DNA from: Kiloniellaceae bacterium
Lineage (GTDB): Bacteria; Pseudomonadota; Alphaproteobacteria; Kiloniellales; J153
NCBI GenBank assembly: GCA_021776095.1
Contig: JAJFGO010000107.1
Span: 37,504 to 101,503, forward strand
DNA: 64,000 bases
Direction of reading: 5' to 3'
A program made the position numbers and the translations under genes. Each line of letters begins with the position of its first letter. Position 1 is the first letter of the stretch. The notes under the pieces were generated by a model that was not told the origin of the DNA, searched no databases, and was given only the letters and a program-made list of their open reading frames with translations. This document shows, in pieces, positions 44,587 through 53,184 of the stretch.

Positions 44587-44905
44587 CGGTCTTGCCGAGA
44601 TCGGATCGATGGACGACATGATGGTCAAGGCCCGCGAGGCCAGCGATCTCTTAAAGGCGCTCGCGCACGAAAACCGGCTCCTTATCTTGTGCATGCTGGC
44701 GGACGGCGAGAAATCGGTGCGCGATCTGGAAATGCTGCTGGAGATGCGCCAGCCGAGCGTATCGCAGCAACTGGCCCGCCTGCGCGGCGATAACCTGGTC
44801 GCCACACGGCGCGACGGCAAGACGATCTATTACTCCCTGGTCAGCGAGGAAGCCGGCCAAGTCGTTTCGCTGGTCTATAATCTATTCTGCAAACCAAAGG
44901 GATAG
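44579..44905 (+). CDS. soxR: ArsR-family regulator SoxR (persulfide-sensor type)
   Basis: Winged-helix repressor of 108 aa: LLKALAHENRLLILCML, recognition helix region RQPSVSQQLARLRG, then wing TRRDGKTIYYSL. Two cysteines, Cys38 (LILCML) and Cys104 (LFCKPKG), occupy the positions of the redox pair in BigR/SqrR regulators that sense persulfides. So it probably derepresses the sox genes when reactive sulfur species form the Cys-Cys polysulfide bridge (inference from family). Translationally coupled with soxS. Confidence 0.9.
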   Translation: MADGLAEIGSMDDMMVKAREASDLLKALAHENRLLILCMLADGEKSVRDLEMLLEMRQPSVSQQLARLRGDNLVATRRDGKTIYYSLVSEEAGQVVSLVYNLFCKPKG

Positions 44906-44973
44906 ACCGCGCGGCTAGAGCAATATCTGAACGGATAGAACCGATACGGGATTCAAACGGGTCGCCTGATCGG

Positions 44974-45705
44974 TCAGCCGACCCAAAAGGCCTTTTCGAG
45001 ATCGTCGAATTCGGCCGCCACACCCTCGAACTTGTTTCGTCCGAGTTCCAGGACGTACACATAATCGGCAATCTTTAGGGCCTGGCGGATTTCCTGGTCG
45101 ACGATGAGAATGGTGAGGTTGTCCCTAGAGGTTAGCGCGGCGAGCATCTCGTAGACTTCCGCGGCCAGCATCTTCGACAGGCCCGCCGTGGGCTCGTCGA
45201 TCAGGAGCATCTTGGGATCGGCCATCAAAGTCCGGCCGATCTCCACCATGCGCTGCTGTCCGCCCGATAGCTCCCCAGTAATCTGCTTTCGCTTTTCCCG
45301 CAGGACCGGAAACCGCTCGTAATTGGCTTCGATCTTATTGCGAACTTGTTTCGTGTCGCGCCGGAATGTCCAACCACCAAGCTCCAGGTTTTCCTCAACG
45401 GTCATGTCCTTGAACACGCCCGGCTGTTGCGGGATGTAGGCCAATCCCTTCAGGATCCGGTTGTAGGTCGGCACGTCGATAATGCTCTCGCCGTCCAGCA
45501 GGATCTCTCCCGCGTTCGGGCGCAAGAAGCCAAACACCGCCTTAAGCGCGGTCGACTTGCCAACTCCATTGGCGCCAAGGATAGCCGTAATCTGATTCTT
45601 GCGCGCCTTGATGGTCAAGTCCCGCAGGATATTCAGATCTTTGTAGTAGCCCACGTCGAGGCCCTTTACTTCGAGCACCGCCGGGGTATCGGCATTTCCG
45701 GTCAT
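44974..45705 (-). CDS. Branched-chain-type ABC transporter ATPase, LivF-type
   Basis: ATPase of 243 aa with Walker A GANGVGKS, signature ELSGGQQR, Walker B MLLIDEPTAGL and LIVDQEIRQA where LivF proteins have VEQN. Its ATG overlaps livG by 4 nt. Last gene of the leftward operon that starts at the binding protein (50294). It is convergent with soxR. Confidence 0.92.
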   Translation of the reverse strand: MTGNADTPAVLEVKGLDVGYYKDLNILRDLTIKARKNQITAILGANGVGKSTALKAVFGFLRPNAGEILLDGESIIDVPTYNRILKGLAYIPQQPGVFKDMTVEENLELGGWTFRRDTKQVRNKIEANYERFPVLREKRKQITGELSGGQQRMVEIGRTLMADPKMLLIDEPTAGLSKMLAAEVYEMLAALTSRDNLTILIVDQEIRQALKIADYVYVLELGRNKFEGVAAEFDDLEKAFWVG

Positions 45706-46463
45706 GATTGGGCCCGCCCCCCTTGCTCGCCGTTCGATTCCTCTTCATCGGCGCCGAGATAAGCCTCGATCACGGCGGGGTCGCGCTTGACGTCGTCGGG
45801 GATGCCGTCGGCGATCAAATCGCCGTAATTTAGGACCAGCAGACGGCGGCAAAGGGTAAAGATCGAATCCATCTGATGGCTTATCAGAATGATTGCCTTC
45901 CCGGCTCCGTTCACCCTCTCTATATAGCGGTAGATGACCTCCATAAGACGGGGATGAACGCCCGCGAATGGCTCATCGAGAATCACGATCTCCGGGTCGA
46001 GCATCAAGAGGCGCCCAAGCTCCAGCAGCTTTTGCTGCCCGCCCGAGAGCGCCTGGGCATATTCGTTGCGCAGGTGATCGATGGTCAGGAACTCGAGAAC
46101 CTCCAGCGCCTTTTGGGCGATCTCTTCCCGGCTATGGCCCCGGTTCAATGCCAGCGCCGGCACAAAAAGGTTTTCAAGCACCGTCATGCGGCGAAAAGAT
46201 CGTGTCACCTGAAACGTTCGCCCCAAGCCCGCTCGCGCAACTTCATAGGGCGGAAGCTGGTCGATGCGCTGCTTGTTGAGATAGACGGTGCCGCTGTTGG
46301 GCTTGATCGCCCCATCCAGGATGTTGGTCAGCGTGGTCTTGCCGGCCCCGTTCGGCCCGATGAGGCCGATCAGCTCCGGCCCGTCAATTTCGAAGGAAAC
46401 ACCCTTGAGAACGTGAAGCCCGCCGAAACGTTTGTTCAAACCCTTGACCGCGAGGTTGGTCAT
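45702..46463 (-). CDS. Branched-chain-type ABC transporter ATPase, LivG-type
   Basis: ATPase of 253 aa with Walker A GPNGAGKT, the LivG segment AGLGRTFQVTRSF, signature ALSGGQQK, Walker B IVILDEPFAGV, H-loop ISHQMDSIF and C-terminal VIEAYLG. A charged tail (ADEEESNGEQGG) extends beyond the usual end. ATG overlaps livM by 4 nt. Confidence 0.93.
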   Translation of the reverse strand: MTNLAVKGLNKRFGGLHVLKGVSFEIDGPELIGLIGPNGAGKTTLTNILDGAIKPNSGTVYLNKQRIDQLPPYEVARAGLGRTFQVTRSFRRMTVLENLFVPALALNRGHSREEIAQKALEVLEFLTIDHLRNEYAQALSGGQQKLLELGRLLMLDPEIVILDEPFAGVHPRLMEVIYRYIERVNGAGKAIILISHQMDSIFTLCRRLLVLNYGDLIADGIPDDVKRDPAVIEAYLGADEEESNGEQGGRAQS

Positions 46464-47659
46464 GACGACGCGCCCGCGGCGCGCTTCGCCACTGTTTCCT
46501 TGGCGACATGGCCGCGCGTGAAATGCTCGATCAAGGGCAGAATGAGACCGTTGCGCGAAAACCTAAGGGTCAGCATCAGCAGGATACCGAAAATGACCAG
46601 ACGCCATATGGTCATATCGACCGTAATGCCGCCGATATCGAAACTGTTGCGCAGCATCTCCAGCACGAATTCGATGACGATGGCCCCGATCGCGGCGGCC
46701 ACGAAATTCTCGACCCCGCCGATGACCGCCATGGCGACCACCAGGCTCATTTGCAGGAGGAAGAGATTGTTGGGCGTTATGATACCGACGTAGTGTGCCT
46801 GCATGGCGCCCGCGGCGGCGGCCATCATGGTGGTTATGACGAAAACCAAGACTTTGTAGCGCGTGGTATTGACGCCAAGTGCCGCGGCCGCATCCTGATC
46901 TTCGCGAAGCGCCCGGACGAACAGGCCGAATTTCGATTTCGCCAGCCAGGCCAAAATGCCGAGGCACAACAACAGCAGGAAGAACATGGCGAAGTACGGT
47001 GGCAGCTTGTCGGTTCTGGTGAAGGCGTGACCGAAAAGTGTGATGCCGTTATCGAATAGGTGCGGCAGCTCGATACCCGCCTGACCGCGGGTGATCAGGA
47101 TCTCGGCGCTAATCGTGGCGCGCAGAATCTCGGCGAAGCCCAAGGTGAACAGAGCGAGATAGGCGGCCCGCAAGCGCAGCACGAGCAGTCCGATCAGAAG
47201 GCCGAAAATGCCCCCCATGATGGTGCCAAGTATAATCCCGAGCCAGACCGGCATGGGTGTGATCTGAACGCTGCCGTCCCAGATAGATAACGCTTGGCGA
47301 AGGCAATCCTGGGTTAGTGTGGATGAGGTGACGCCAATGGGATTGACCAGAATCAGGTACTGCTCGCCGATCAGAAATTCGGTGCAAATGTTGGTCGGCT
47401 CGGGCGAGAGATAGAGGTAATGGCAAAACAACGCCGTCGTGTAGGCCCCCACGCCCATGAAGCCGATATGCCCGAAGGAAAACTGCCCGGCATACCCCGC
47501 CAGCATGGACCAGCTCGACGCGAGGATCGCGTAGAAAAAGCCGGTGATGGCGATGTGCATGATGTAGTCGTAGTCGCCAGCGCTGTAAATAAACGGAAAG
47601 AGCGCGAAGAACGCGATCAGGGCAACGCCCGCCAGCTGTGGGGTATGGTGCTTTTTCAA
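46460..47659 (-). CDS. Branched-chain-type ABC transporter permease, LivM-type (TTG start)
   Basis: Permease of 399 aa, longer than usual. LivM hallmarks are SWSMLAGYAGQFSFGHIGFM, SKFGLFVRALREDQDAAAALGVN and GGVENFVAAAIGAIVI. Between helices 2 and 3 there is an insertion of about 60 residues with three cysteines or polar segments (NICTEFLIGEQ, TQDCLRQAL), probably periplasmic. TTG at 47659 overlaps the livH stop by 4 nt (TTGA); no ATG or GTG covers the first helix, and the open frame further upstream lies inside livH. Confidence 0.87.
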   Translation of the reverse strand: MKKHHTPQLAGVALIAFFALFPFIYSAGDYDYIMHIAITGFFYAILASSWSMLAGYAGQFSFGHIGFMGVGAYTTALFCHYLYLSPEPTNICTEFLIGEQYLILVNPIGVTSSTLTQDCLRQALSIWDGSVQITPMPVWLGIILGTIMGGIFGLLIGLLVLRLRAAYLALFTLGFAEILRATISAEILITRGQAGIELPHLFDNGITLFGHAFTRTDKLPPYFAMFFLLLLCLGILAWLAKSKFGLFVRALREDQDAAAALGVNTTRYKVLVFVITTMMAAAAGAMQAHYVGIITPNNLFLLQMSLVVAMAVIGGVENFVAAAIGAIVIEFVLEMLRNSFDIGGITVDMTIWRLVIFGILLMLTLRFSRNGLILPLIEHFTRGHVAKETVAKRAAGASS

Positions 47660-48924
47660 AACTTGCCGTGCGTCCCGCTGGCGAACCTTCGGCCGAAGAG
47701 TCCGGTCGGTCGCAGCAACAAGGTTAGAGTTAAGACGATCATGCCATAGGCCGGAATGTAGGACGCCGCTTTCTGGGCGTCGGGAATGCAACCTGTTCCC
47801 GCCGCCTCGACCAGACCCACGATGATCCCACCCAGGAAGGCGCCGGGCAGCGAACCGAGCCCGCCCAGCACGACGATAACGAAAGAGCGCATGGCGGGAA
47901 TGTTGCCGACCTGCGGCAACCATGAAAAGGCCTGCACCAGCATGGCGCCCGCCAAGGCGGCGATCATGCCGCCGAGCGCGAAAGCCAGCATATTCATCCG
48001 GTCCGGGTTGATTCCAGCGATCGCTGCCGCCTCGCGGTCTTGACTGACCGCGCGCAACGCCTTGCCGGTCCAGGTGCGGTGCAGGAAGTACAACAGCGCG
48101 CACAGCACTAGGATGCACATCACCGCCGCCGTGAACCGCGGATTGGAGATCGAAACGGTGTCGAAAAGCTCCATATTCCCGCGGCTGCTCTTGACGAGCC
48201 AGGGGTCTTCGGCGGAGGGCCAGCGCAGGCGCGGGAAATCGATATAGCGCTGGGTCTTGACCGGGTTGGCGCCGGCCACGGCCTGGACGAAGTATTGAAC
48301 CGTGAAGGCCAATCCGAAGGTCACGAGAATGCCGTATTCGACCGGCCGCTCGATCTTGCCTTCGTACATGGGGGTTAGGAACATGCGCTCGAAGGCGGCG
48401 CCCAGGGCGAAGGTCATGGCACAGGCGATTAGGATGCCGAGGGCCGGGTTAAGGCCGGGAAACCAGACCACGGTCGCGAAATAGGTGATCATGCCGCCAA
48501 CCATATAAAACTCGCCGTGGGCGAAGCTGACCACGCCCAGGATCGAGAAGATCAGCGAAAGGCCAAGCGCCATGAACCCGTAGATGATCCCGATGATCAA
48601 TCCGTTGACGATCTGGGACGCGACGAACGAGCCGTTAGCGACGCAGTTGTTGGACGGGTCGGCGAAGGCGAAGGCGGCGGCAATCAGCGTCACCGCGCCG
48701 AGCGCCGGAAAAACGACAAAGCGGTTGGTCAGGTCCGGGCTCTTCATCCACAGCGGCGCCAGGCCGAAAGGACCCGTGGCCGCCCCCAGCATGGAGCCGA
48801 CAAAGGTGGCATTGGACGTATCGAGATCCCGGTGCAGATAGATACGGCGGGTAACGAAACTGCCCACCAAGGCCCAGAAGATCATCCAGGCGATGACCCA
48901 CCAGAAGATGTAGGAGAATTCCAC
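47656..48924 (-). CDS. Branched-chain-type ABC transporter permease, LivH-type with N-terminal extension
   Basis: Permease of 422 aa against about 300 for typical LivH. The LivH core begins near residue 105 (IVNGLIIGIIYGFMALGLSL, then ILGVVSFAHGEF) and ends LRPTGLFGRRF. The first 100 residues add two or three membrane helices (FWWVIAWMIFWALVGSFV, VFPALGAVTLIAAAF) that are not part of ordinary LivH. GTG 48924 is the start (GCGAGG 7 nt upstream). The periplasmic part is also enlarged. Ligand unknown. Confidence 0.88.
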   Translation of the reverse strand: MEFSYIFWWVIAWMIFWALVGSFVTRRIYLHRDLDTSNATFVGSMLGAATGPFGLAPLWMKSPDLTNRFVVFPALGAVTLIAAAFAFADPSNNCVANGSFVASQIVNGLIIGIIYGFMALGLSLIFSILGVVSFAHGEFYMVGGMITYFATVVWFPGLNPALGILIACAMTFALGAAFERMFLTPMYEGKIERPVEYGILVTFGLAFTVQYFVQAVAGANPVKTQRYIDFPRLRWPSAEDPWLVKSSRGNMELFDTVSISNPRFTAAVMCILVLCALLYFLHRTWTGKALRAVSQDREAAAIAGINPDRMNMLAFALGGMIAALAGAMLVQAFSWLPQVGNIPAMRSFVIVVLGGLGSLPGAFLGGIIVGLVEAAGTGCIPDAQKAASYIPAYGMIVLTLTLLLRPTGLFGRRFASGTHGKF

Positions 48925-48958
48925 GTGCGACCTCGCTTAGTCGTGGGCCATGAGCCGT

Positions 48959-49030
48959 TGAATCGTGAGAAATCTGCCGGCATCGAATCGGTGTTCCCGA
49001 TCGACGCCGGCGGCCTTCTCATACGATTCA
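48959..49030 (-). promoter_or_regulatory. Long imperfect hairpin after binding-protein gene
   Basis: Outer arms TGAATCGTGAGAA (48959-48971) and TTCTCATACGATTCA (49016-49030) pair with a 2-nt bulge. Inner arms around CTGCCGGCATCGA and TCGACGCCGGCGG also pair. The structure begins 10 nt after the SBP stop and precedes livH. Confidence 0.55.
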
Positions 49031-49040
49031 GACGTTTCGC

Positions 49041-50294
49041 CTACTTCTTGACGTAGATCGCGGGACCGGTCTTGTAGGCATCGGGCCAAACGATGGGGGA
49101 ATCGCCCGAGTTCTGACCTTCCTTTTGGTATTGAATCATGGTCAGAGCCGGATCCGGCCACTGATGCCACCACTCGTCGCCCTTGCCGTCCGCGCCCGGG
49201 TCCTTCTTCAGACCGTAGGGAAAGTAGATGCGCCCGAGCGTACCTTCGAAGCTGATGTTCTCCAGGGCGGTGACGATCGCGTCGCCGTCCGTGGACTTGG
49301 CCTCGTTGATGGCCTGCGCCAGGATGGCGATTGAATCGTAGGCTTCCATGGCATAGCTCTCGACCGCGCCTTTGCCGGTCTTCGCTTTGTATTGGGCCGT
49401 GAATTTCTTGCCCATTTCATTGAAGAGGTTTTCCGGCACGCCAATGCGCTGCACGAAGGCCATGTTGCCGTCGGGTACATTCTCCCAGTAAGCCTTGCTC
49501 TCGAGGGACACCTGTCCGGCCTGGAACGGAATATCCATGGGCCCGATGCCGGCATCGGCCGCCTGCTGGGTGAAGTTGTACCCTGCCTCGCCGGTCGCCA
49601 GCACGATGATGTAGTCCGGGTTCTCCGCCTTGATCCGCTCGACGATGCCGGCGTAATCCTGGGTGCCGATGTCGACGCTGAAGGTCACCGCCTCGACACC
49701 GTTGGCTTTCAGGCCCTTGGTGGTTTCCTCGGCGGCCGGAATGCCGTAGTCGGTATTCTCGGTCAAGATCGCGGCTTTTTTGATGTTAGGCACCAAAAGC
49801 GCGGCCTGCCAAATGGTGGCGGAGGCCCAGGAGCTCAAAGGCGCGATGCGGAAAATGTACTTCTGCTTGTCGCCCGTGATCGTATCGTTCCAGGTTTCGG
49901 CGAACACCACCGGCACGCCGCGGGCATCGGCCACGTCCTTGGAGGCCACGCCGACCGAGCTGTGATAACCGCCACCGACAGCGACGACATTATCCTGGGT
50001 GATCAGCTTCTCCATGACCGCCGAGGCCTTTTCCGGCAGGCCTTCGGTATCGGCGATGACGACCTTGACGTCGCAACCCAAGACACCGCCCGCCTCATTG
50101 ATGTCTTTCTCCGCGATCAGCATCGCATCGCGCATGGCCTCGCCACCAACCACCGTTCCCGGGGCCGAAAGGGGCGCCAAACCGCCGAGTTTGATGGGAC
50201 ACTCAGCCGCCACCGCGGCGGTCCCCGAAAGCGATATCGCGGACAGGGCCGCAGTGGCGGCCAAAGATACTATAGAGATGCGCCAATTCTTCAT
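49041..50294 (-). CDS. Branched-chain-type ABC transporter substrate-binding protein
   Basis: Periplasmic binding protein of 417 aa (Peripla_BP_6 family) with signal peptide (MKNWRISIVSLAATAALSAI, cleavage near AVAAE). The mature start is CPIKLGGLAPLSAPGTVVGG, followed by EKDINEAGGVLGCDVKVVIADT. ATG has GGGAGG 7 nt upstream. It heads the operon SBP-livH-livM-livG-livF. It differs clearly from the two other binding proteins of this type in the window, so it probably has another ligand. Confidence 0.92.
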   Translation of the reverse strand: MKNWRISIVSLAATAALSAISLSGTAAVAAECPIKLGGLAPLSAPGTVVGGEAMRDAMLIAEKDINEAGGVLGCDVKVVIADTEGLPEKASAVMEKLITQDNVVAVGGGYHSSVGVASKDVADARGVPVVFAETWNDTITGDKQKYIFRIAPLSSWASATIWQAALLVPNIKKAAILTENTDYGIPAAEETTKGLKANGVEAVTFSVDIGTQDYAGIVERIKAENPDYIIVLATGEAGYNFTQQAADAGIGPMDIPFQAGQVSLESKAYWENVPDGNMAFVQRIGVPENLFNEMGKKFTAQYKAKTGKGAVESYAMEAYDSIAILAQAINEAKSTDGDAIVTALENISFEGTLGRIYFPYGLKKDPGADGKGDEWWHQWPDPALTMIQYQKEGQNSGDSPIVWPDAYKTGPAIYVKK

Positions 50295-50730
50295 TAGTTA
50301 CCTCCCTTTGGATTTTCAGCGCCGGACACCGGGAGACTTAGCCGTCTCGCTTATTTCCGCGACCGCACTGGGACAATTTTTCGTGATCATCATGAATCTT
50401 TGTAATATCAAAGACATGGCTCGATGGGAAGGGGAATTCTTTGAGTGTGGGGATACAGATGCTTGGAAAGGCCATGGTGAGTGGCGAATTGGGCCGGCGA
50501 TCCCGGGGAAAACTCTCACCTGAGGCCCTGGACGCCCTATTTGCCCATCCCTTCCGGACCGCCGGTTTTGAGGGCGCGTTTCCCTTCTGGAAATAGGCGT
50601 ACCATAAGAAATAGTGAATTCACCCAAGGTATGCAGTGCTTGATGCCGTCACCGATCGGCACCTAACCCGGGAGGATCCGATGATCCGAGGCGTTATCGC
50701 CCCAATCGAATTTGCGGTCGGACACCGCGC
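50295..50730. promoter_or_regulatory. Divergent region between liv-type operon and VWA protein gene
   Basis: A 436-nt gene-free stretch. The part near 50380-50420 is AT-rich and holds the small inverted repeat CTTTG-TAATAT-CAAAG (50398-50413). No convincing ORF was found; one in-frame run (49999-50523) overlaps the SBP antisense. Promoters for both flanking genes are presumed here. Confidence 0.35.
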
Positions 50731-51504
50731 GTGACAATCGGTTCCACAGGCTTGACGCGGACCCTCCTGAGGGCTGCCATGGCCTTTTTGGCGATCACGG
50801 TGCTTTTGCAAGTCGAACGCGCTCAGGCGGAAATTCCGATTTCGATTGAACTCGTTCTCGCGGTCGACACGTCGCTAAGCGTCGACGACATCGAATACGA
50901 TTTGCAGATGATGGGGATAGCCAGCGCCTTTCGAAACCCGGAAATTGTTGACCTCATCGGGCAACAAGGGGGCGTGGCCGTAACGCTCTTCCAGTGGAGC
51001 GACGACGTCGACAAACAAAACATGATCCCCTGGCACCTGTTAAGCAGCCCGGCCACCATTTTGTCGTTTGCCGATAAGGTTGAGGTCCTCGAACGCAATC
51101 CGAACCGCAAATACACCGGCATTGGTAGAGCCATTGAATTCGCCATTCACCTCATCGCCGAGAACGGGTTCGCCGGACGGCATTTGAAGATAGATATTTC
51201 GGGCGACGGCCGTGACAATATCGGTACCCTGCCGTCGGCCGCGCGCCAACAGGCGGACCTAAGAGGCATCGCGATCAACGGCTTGCCTATCCTTATCGAT
51301 ACCTACAACCTGGATAAATACTACCGCGACAAGGTCATCTTGGGACCGGGCGCCTTCCTGGAAATCGCGACCGACTACAGCGATTTTGCCCGAGCCTTCC
51401 TGCGAAAACTCCGGCGCGAAGTCGCCCCCTCGATTAGCCAAACCGATCCCCCGCCACGCGGGTCGGCGCGGCAGGCTCATGCAAAGCTGAAGAGTGCGCG
51501 CTGA
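50731..51504 (+). CDS. Exported VWA-like DUF1194 protein
   Basis: Protein of 257 aa with a signal peptide (RTLLRAAMAFLAITVLLQVE, cleavage near AQAEI). The mature part is a von Willebrand A fold: VLAVDTSLSVDDIEY carries the MIDAS-type DxSxS, then KYTGIGRAIEF with the MIDAS Thr, and IDISGDGRDNIG. DUF1194 proteins are of unknown function. GTG 50731 gives a proper signal-peptide n-region, but ATG 50779 has the better Shine-Dalgarno (GAGGG). No co-directional partner lies nearby. Confidence 0.85.
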   Translation: MTIGSTGLTRTLLRAAMAFLAITVLLQVERAQAEIPISIELVLAVDTSLSVDDIEYDLQMMGIASAFRNPEIVDLIGQQGGVAVTLFQWSDDVDKQNMIPWHLLSSPATILSFADKVEVLERNPNRKYTGIGRAIEFAIHLIAENGFAGRHLKIDISGDGRDNIGTLPSAARQQADLRGIAINGLPILIDTYNLDKYYRDKVILGPGAFLEIATDYSDFARAFLRKLRREVAPSISQTDPPPRGSARQAHAKLKSAR

Positions 51505-52030
51505 GGGCGGCGCCGGCGATACCCGCGAGCCTGACGGCATCGGCGCCGGGATTCGAGGTCTTTGGCTGCGCGCGCGCCGCCAGGGTCGCGGTCTGGGCCA
51601 CCTGCTTGATGCCGAACCGTGTCCATCCGATCCTTATGCCGCGTTCGCTGTGCGCCGCCCCATAAGGCGATCTCGGCGTTTTCCCCCGCCTTTGTCTTGC
51701 CGGGGCCAGGCCGCGCGATAGACTTGTTCTGTATGAGTTGAGGCGGGCGCGGGCGGTCCTGTTTTTCCCTGTTCCTGAGGGAATAACAGGGAACGCCCCG
51801 GGGACGGAACCTAGGTTTGGGCCAGGCCAAATTGGTGCTCGACATCTGTGCAGCAGGGAATATCAGGGAAATGGGCCCAACCCAGGGGCGCGGCGCATTG
51901 ACCGGCACCAGGCAGGGGATGCCATGCGCAATGCCTTCGGCGCACGCCCAAAGGAATAAGGAGGCGACAGAGTGGCATTTCACCCCTTGCCACCCCGTCA
52001 GGATTTGCTAAGTGATTGATTCTCTATACC
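51505..52030. other. Gene-poor region before tRNA-Ser with short direct and inverted repeats
   Basis: No convincing coding gene in 526 nt. It contains an inverted repeat TTCCCTGTT (51765-51773) / AACAGGGAA (51785-51793) and a near-exact direct repeat AGGGAATAACAGGGAA (51778-51793) / AGGGAATATCAGGGAA (51855-51870). The small frames here (for example 51738-51959) look non-coding. Confidence 0.5.
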
Positions 52031-52120
52031 GGATGGGTGGCCGAGCGGTTGAAGGCACCGGTCTTGAAAACCGGCAGGCGTTAACGCGTCTCGTGGGTTC
52101 GAATCCCACCCCATCCGCCA
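52031..52120 (+). tRNA. tRNA-Ser (anticodon UGA)
   Basis: A 90-nt cloverleaf with encoded CCA. Acceptor arms GGATGGG (52031-52037) and CCCATCC pair; the anticodon stem CCGGT/ACCGG encloses loop CTTGAAA with anticodon TGA at 52065-52067. The long variable arm is typical of class II tRNA-Ser, and the T-loop is GGGTTCGAATCCC. Discriminator G followed by CCA. Its 3' end borders the mobile element to the right and is the likely attachment site. Confidence 0.97.
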
Positions 52121-52219
52121 TAGTTCATTAATAATATTCTGTAATAATAGGGTATTTTTATTTTTTATTTGTTTCATCCCACAAAACACCCCATATAAAA
52201 TGTCCGATTGGCAGGATGT
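52121..52219. other. AT-rich junction downstream of tRNA-Ser (candidate att side of an integrated element)
   Basis: Immediately after the tRNA CCA the composition turns strongly AT-rich (52125-52180, with a run TATTTTTATTTTTTATTTG), unlike the host. The T-rich run may also terminate tRNA transcription. This abrupt change fits the left junction of an element integrated at the tRNA 3' end. Confidence 0.5.
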
Positions 52220-53131
52220 CTATGCTTTATTGGGATGATCGGATGATCGGTGGCCCGATCGGTCTGCACCATGGCGGGCAAGGATATCCTTGATGTCACC
52301 GGGGTCTTTTGACACGTCCCAGGACCACCGGCCAAAACCGCCGTGTCCGTTGACGGCATCCACCCACTCGCCGAGGAACCGGCGTTTGGTTTGGTTCTGT
52401 TCACTATCCTGGCCTTTTGTCTCCAGCACCAGATAGTCGCCAGTTTTGAGCCGGATAACGAAATCCGGGCGATACTTCCGCACCACGCCGCGACAGACAT
52501 ACAGCACCTCGAAACCAAGGTGATCGTTCTTTACCCAGGCTTCGACCTCGGCGCTGTGGTCAAGCTCGAAGGCTTCCGACGCCTCCCAGGCGCTGTCATA
52601 GACGCAGAAATTGATGTGGCTGCGCACCGTGTATTCACAGGGCTTGCCGGTGTACCAGATTCCCATGTCGCCGGTTGAGCGGATCGGGCGGTCCCGGTCG
52701 AACACCGGCTCCAGCTTTTCGGTGTTCTCGAAGCGGATCGCCCGCCAGATGTGCTGCACGACCTTAGTCATGTTCAACGTGATAATAAGGCGGCGCTTGA
52801 GGTCGTCTTGGTGGAACAAGGCAGGAATGATAGTGATCTTGTCCGAGCGGATGAAGTCCTCGACCCGGCGGACCAGTTGGGCCAGCAGGAACTCCTTGCT
52901 GCCCTTCCAGTCCTTCTGCATCTGGTTGTAAACGTCCCGCGCGGTCTCGAAGATGATCCGCTGCGTGCGGAACTCTCGCGCCAGCCGTTCCAGATCAATT
53001 TCAGTGACTTTGGTGATATCCGGCTTGCCTTCCAGAACTGGGGCAAGCTCGGCAACCTGGGCCGTCTGGCTGGCGTTAAGTTCCAGAGGCTCCACCTTCT
53101 GCCAGTCGAGGGACAGGCGCGGGCGGTACAC
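52220..53131 (-). pseudogene. C-terminal remnant of a type III-like restriction endonuclease (Res family)
   Basis: A 303-codon frame that resembles only the C-terminal third of large helicase-nuclease restriction subunits: LITLNMTKVVQHIW, RPIRSTGDMGIWYTGKPCE, INFCVYDSAWEASEAFELD, then the PD-(D/E)xK nuclease core RKYRPDFVIRLKTG / LVLETKGQD. The helicase domain is missing. The frame stays open upstream of its first GTG (family-like FEISWPNVIRIDQVYRP continues to about 53209) with no proper start, running into the integrase gene. So the gene was cut off, probably by deletion or insertion during element decay. No methyltransferase partner is nearby. Confidence 0.75.
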
Positions 53132-53184
53132 CTGGTCGATGCGGATGACGTTTGGCCAGCTAATCTCGAATCCAGCCTTGTCCG

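Noticed and set aside
47660..48118. N-terminal extension of the livM-type gene
   Set aside because: The frame lies inside livH and has no membrane-helix pattern; TTG 47659 gives the family start.
51477..51983. 168-codon minus-strand frame before the tRNA
   Set aside because: Overlaps the end of the VWA gene, with no domain and a composition typical of non-coding GC-rich DNA.
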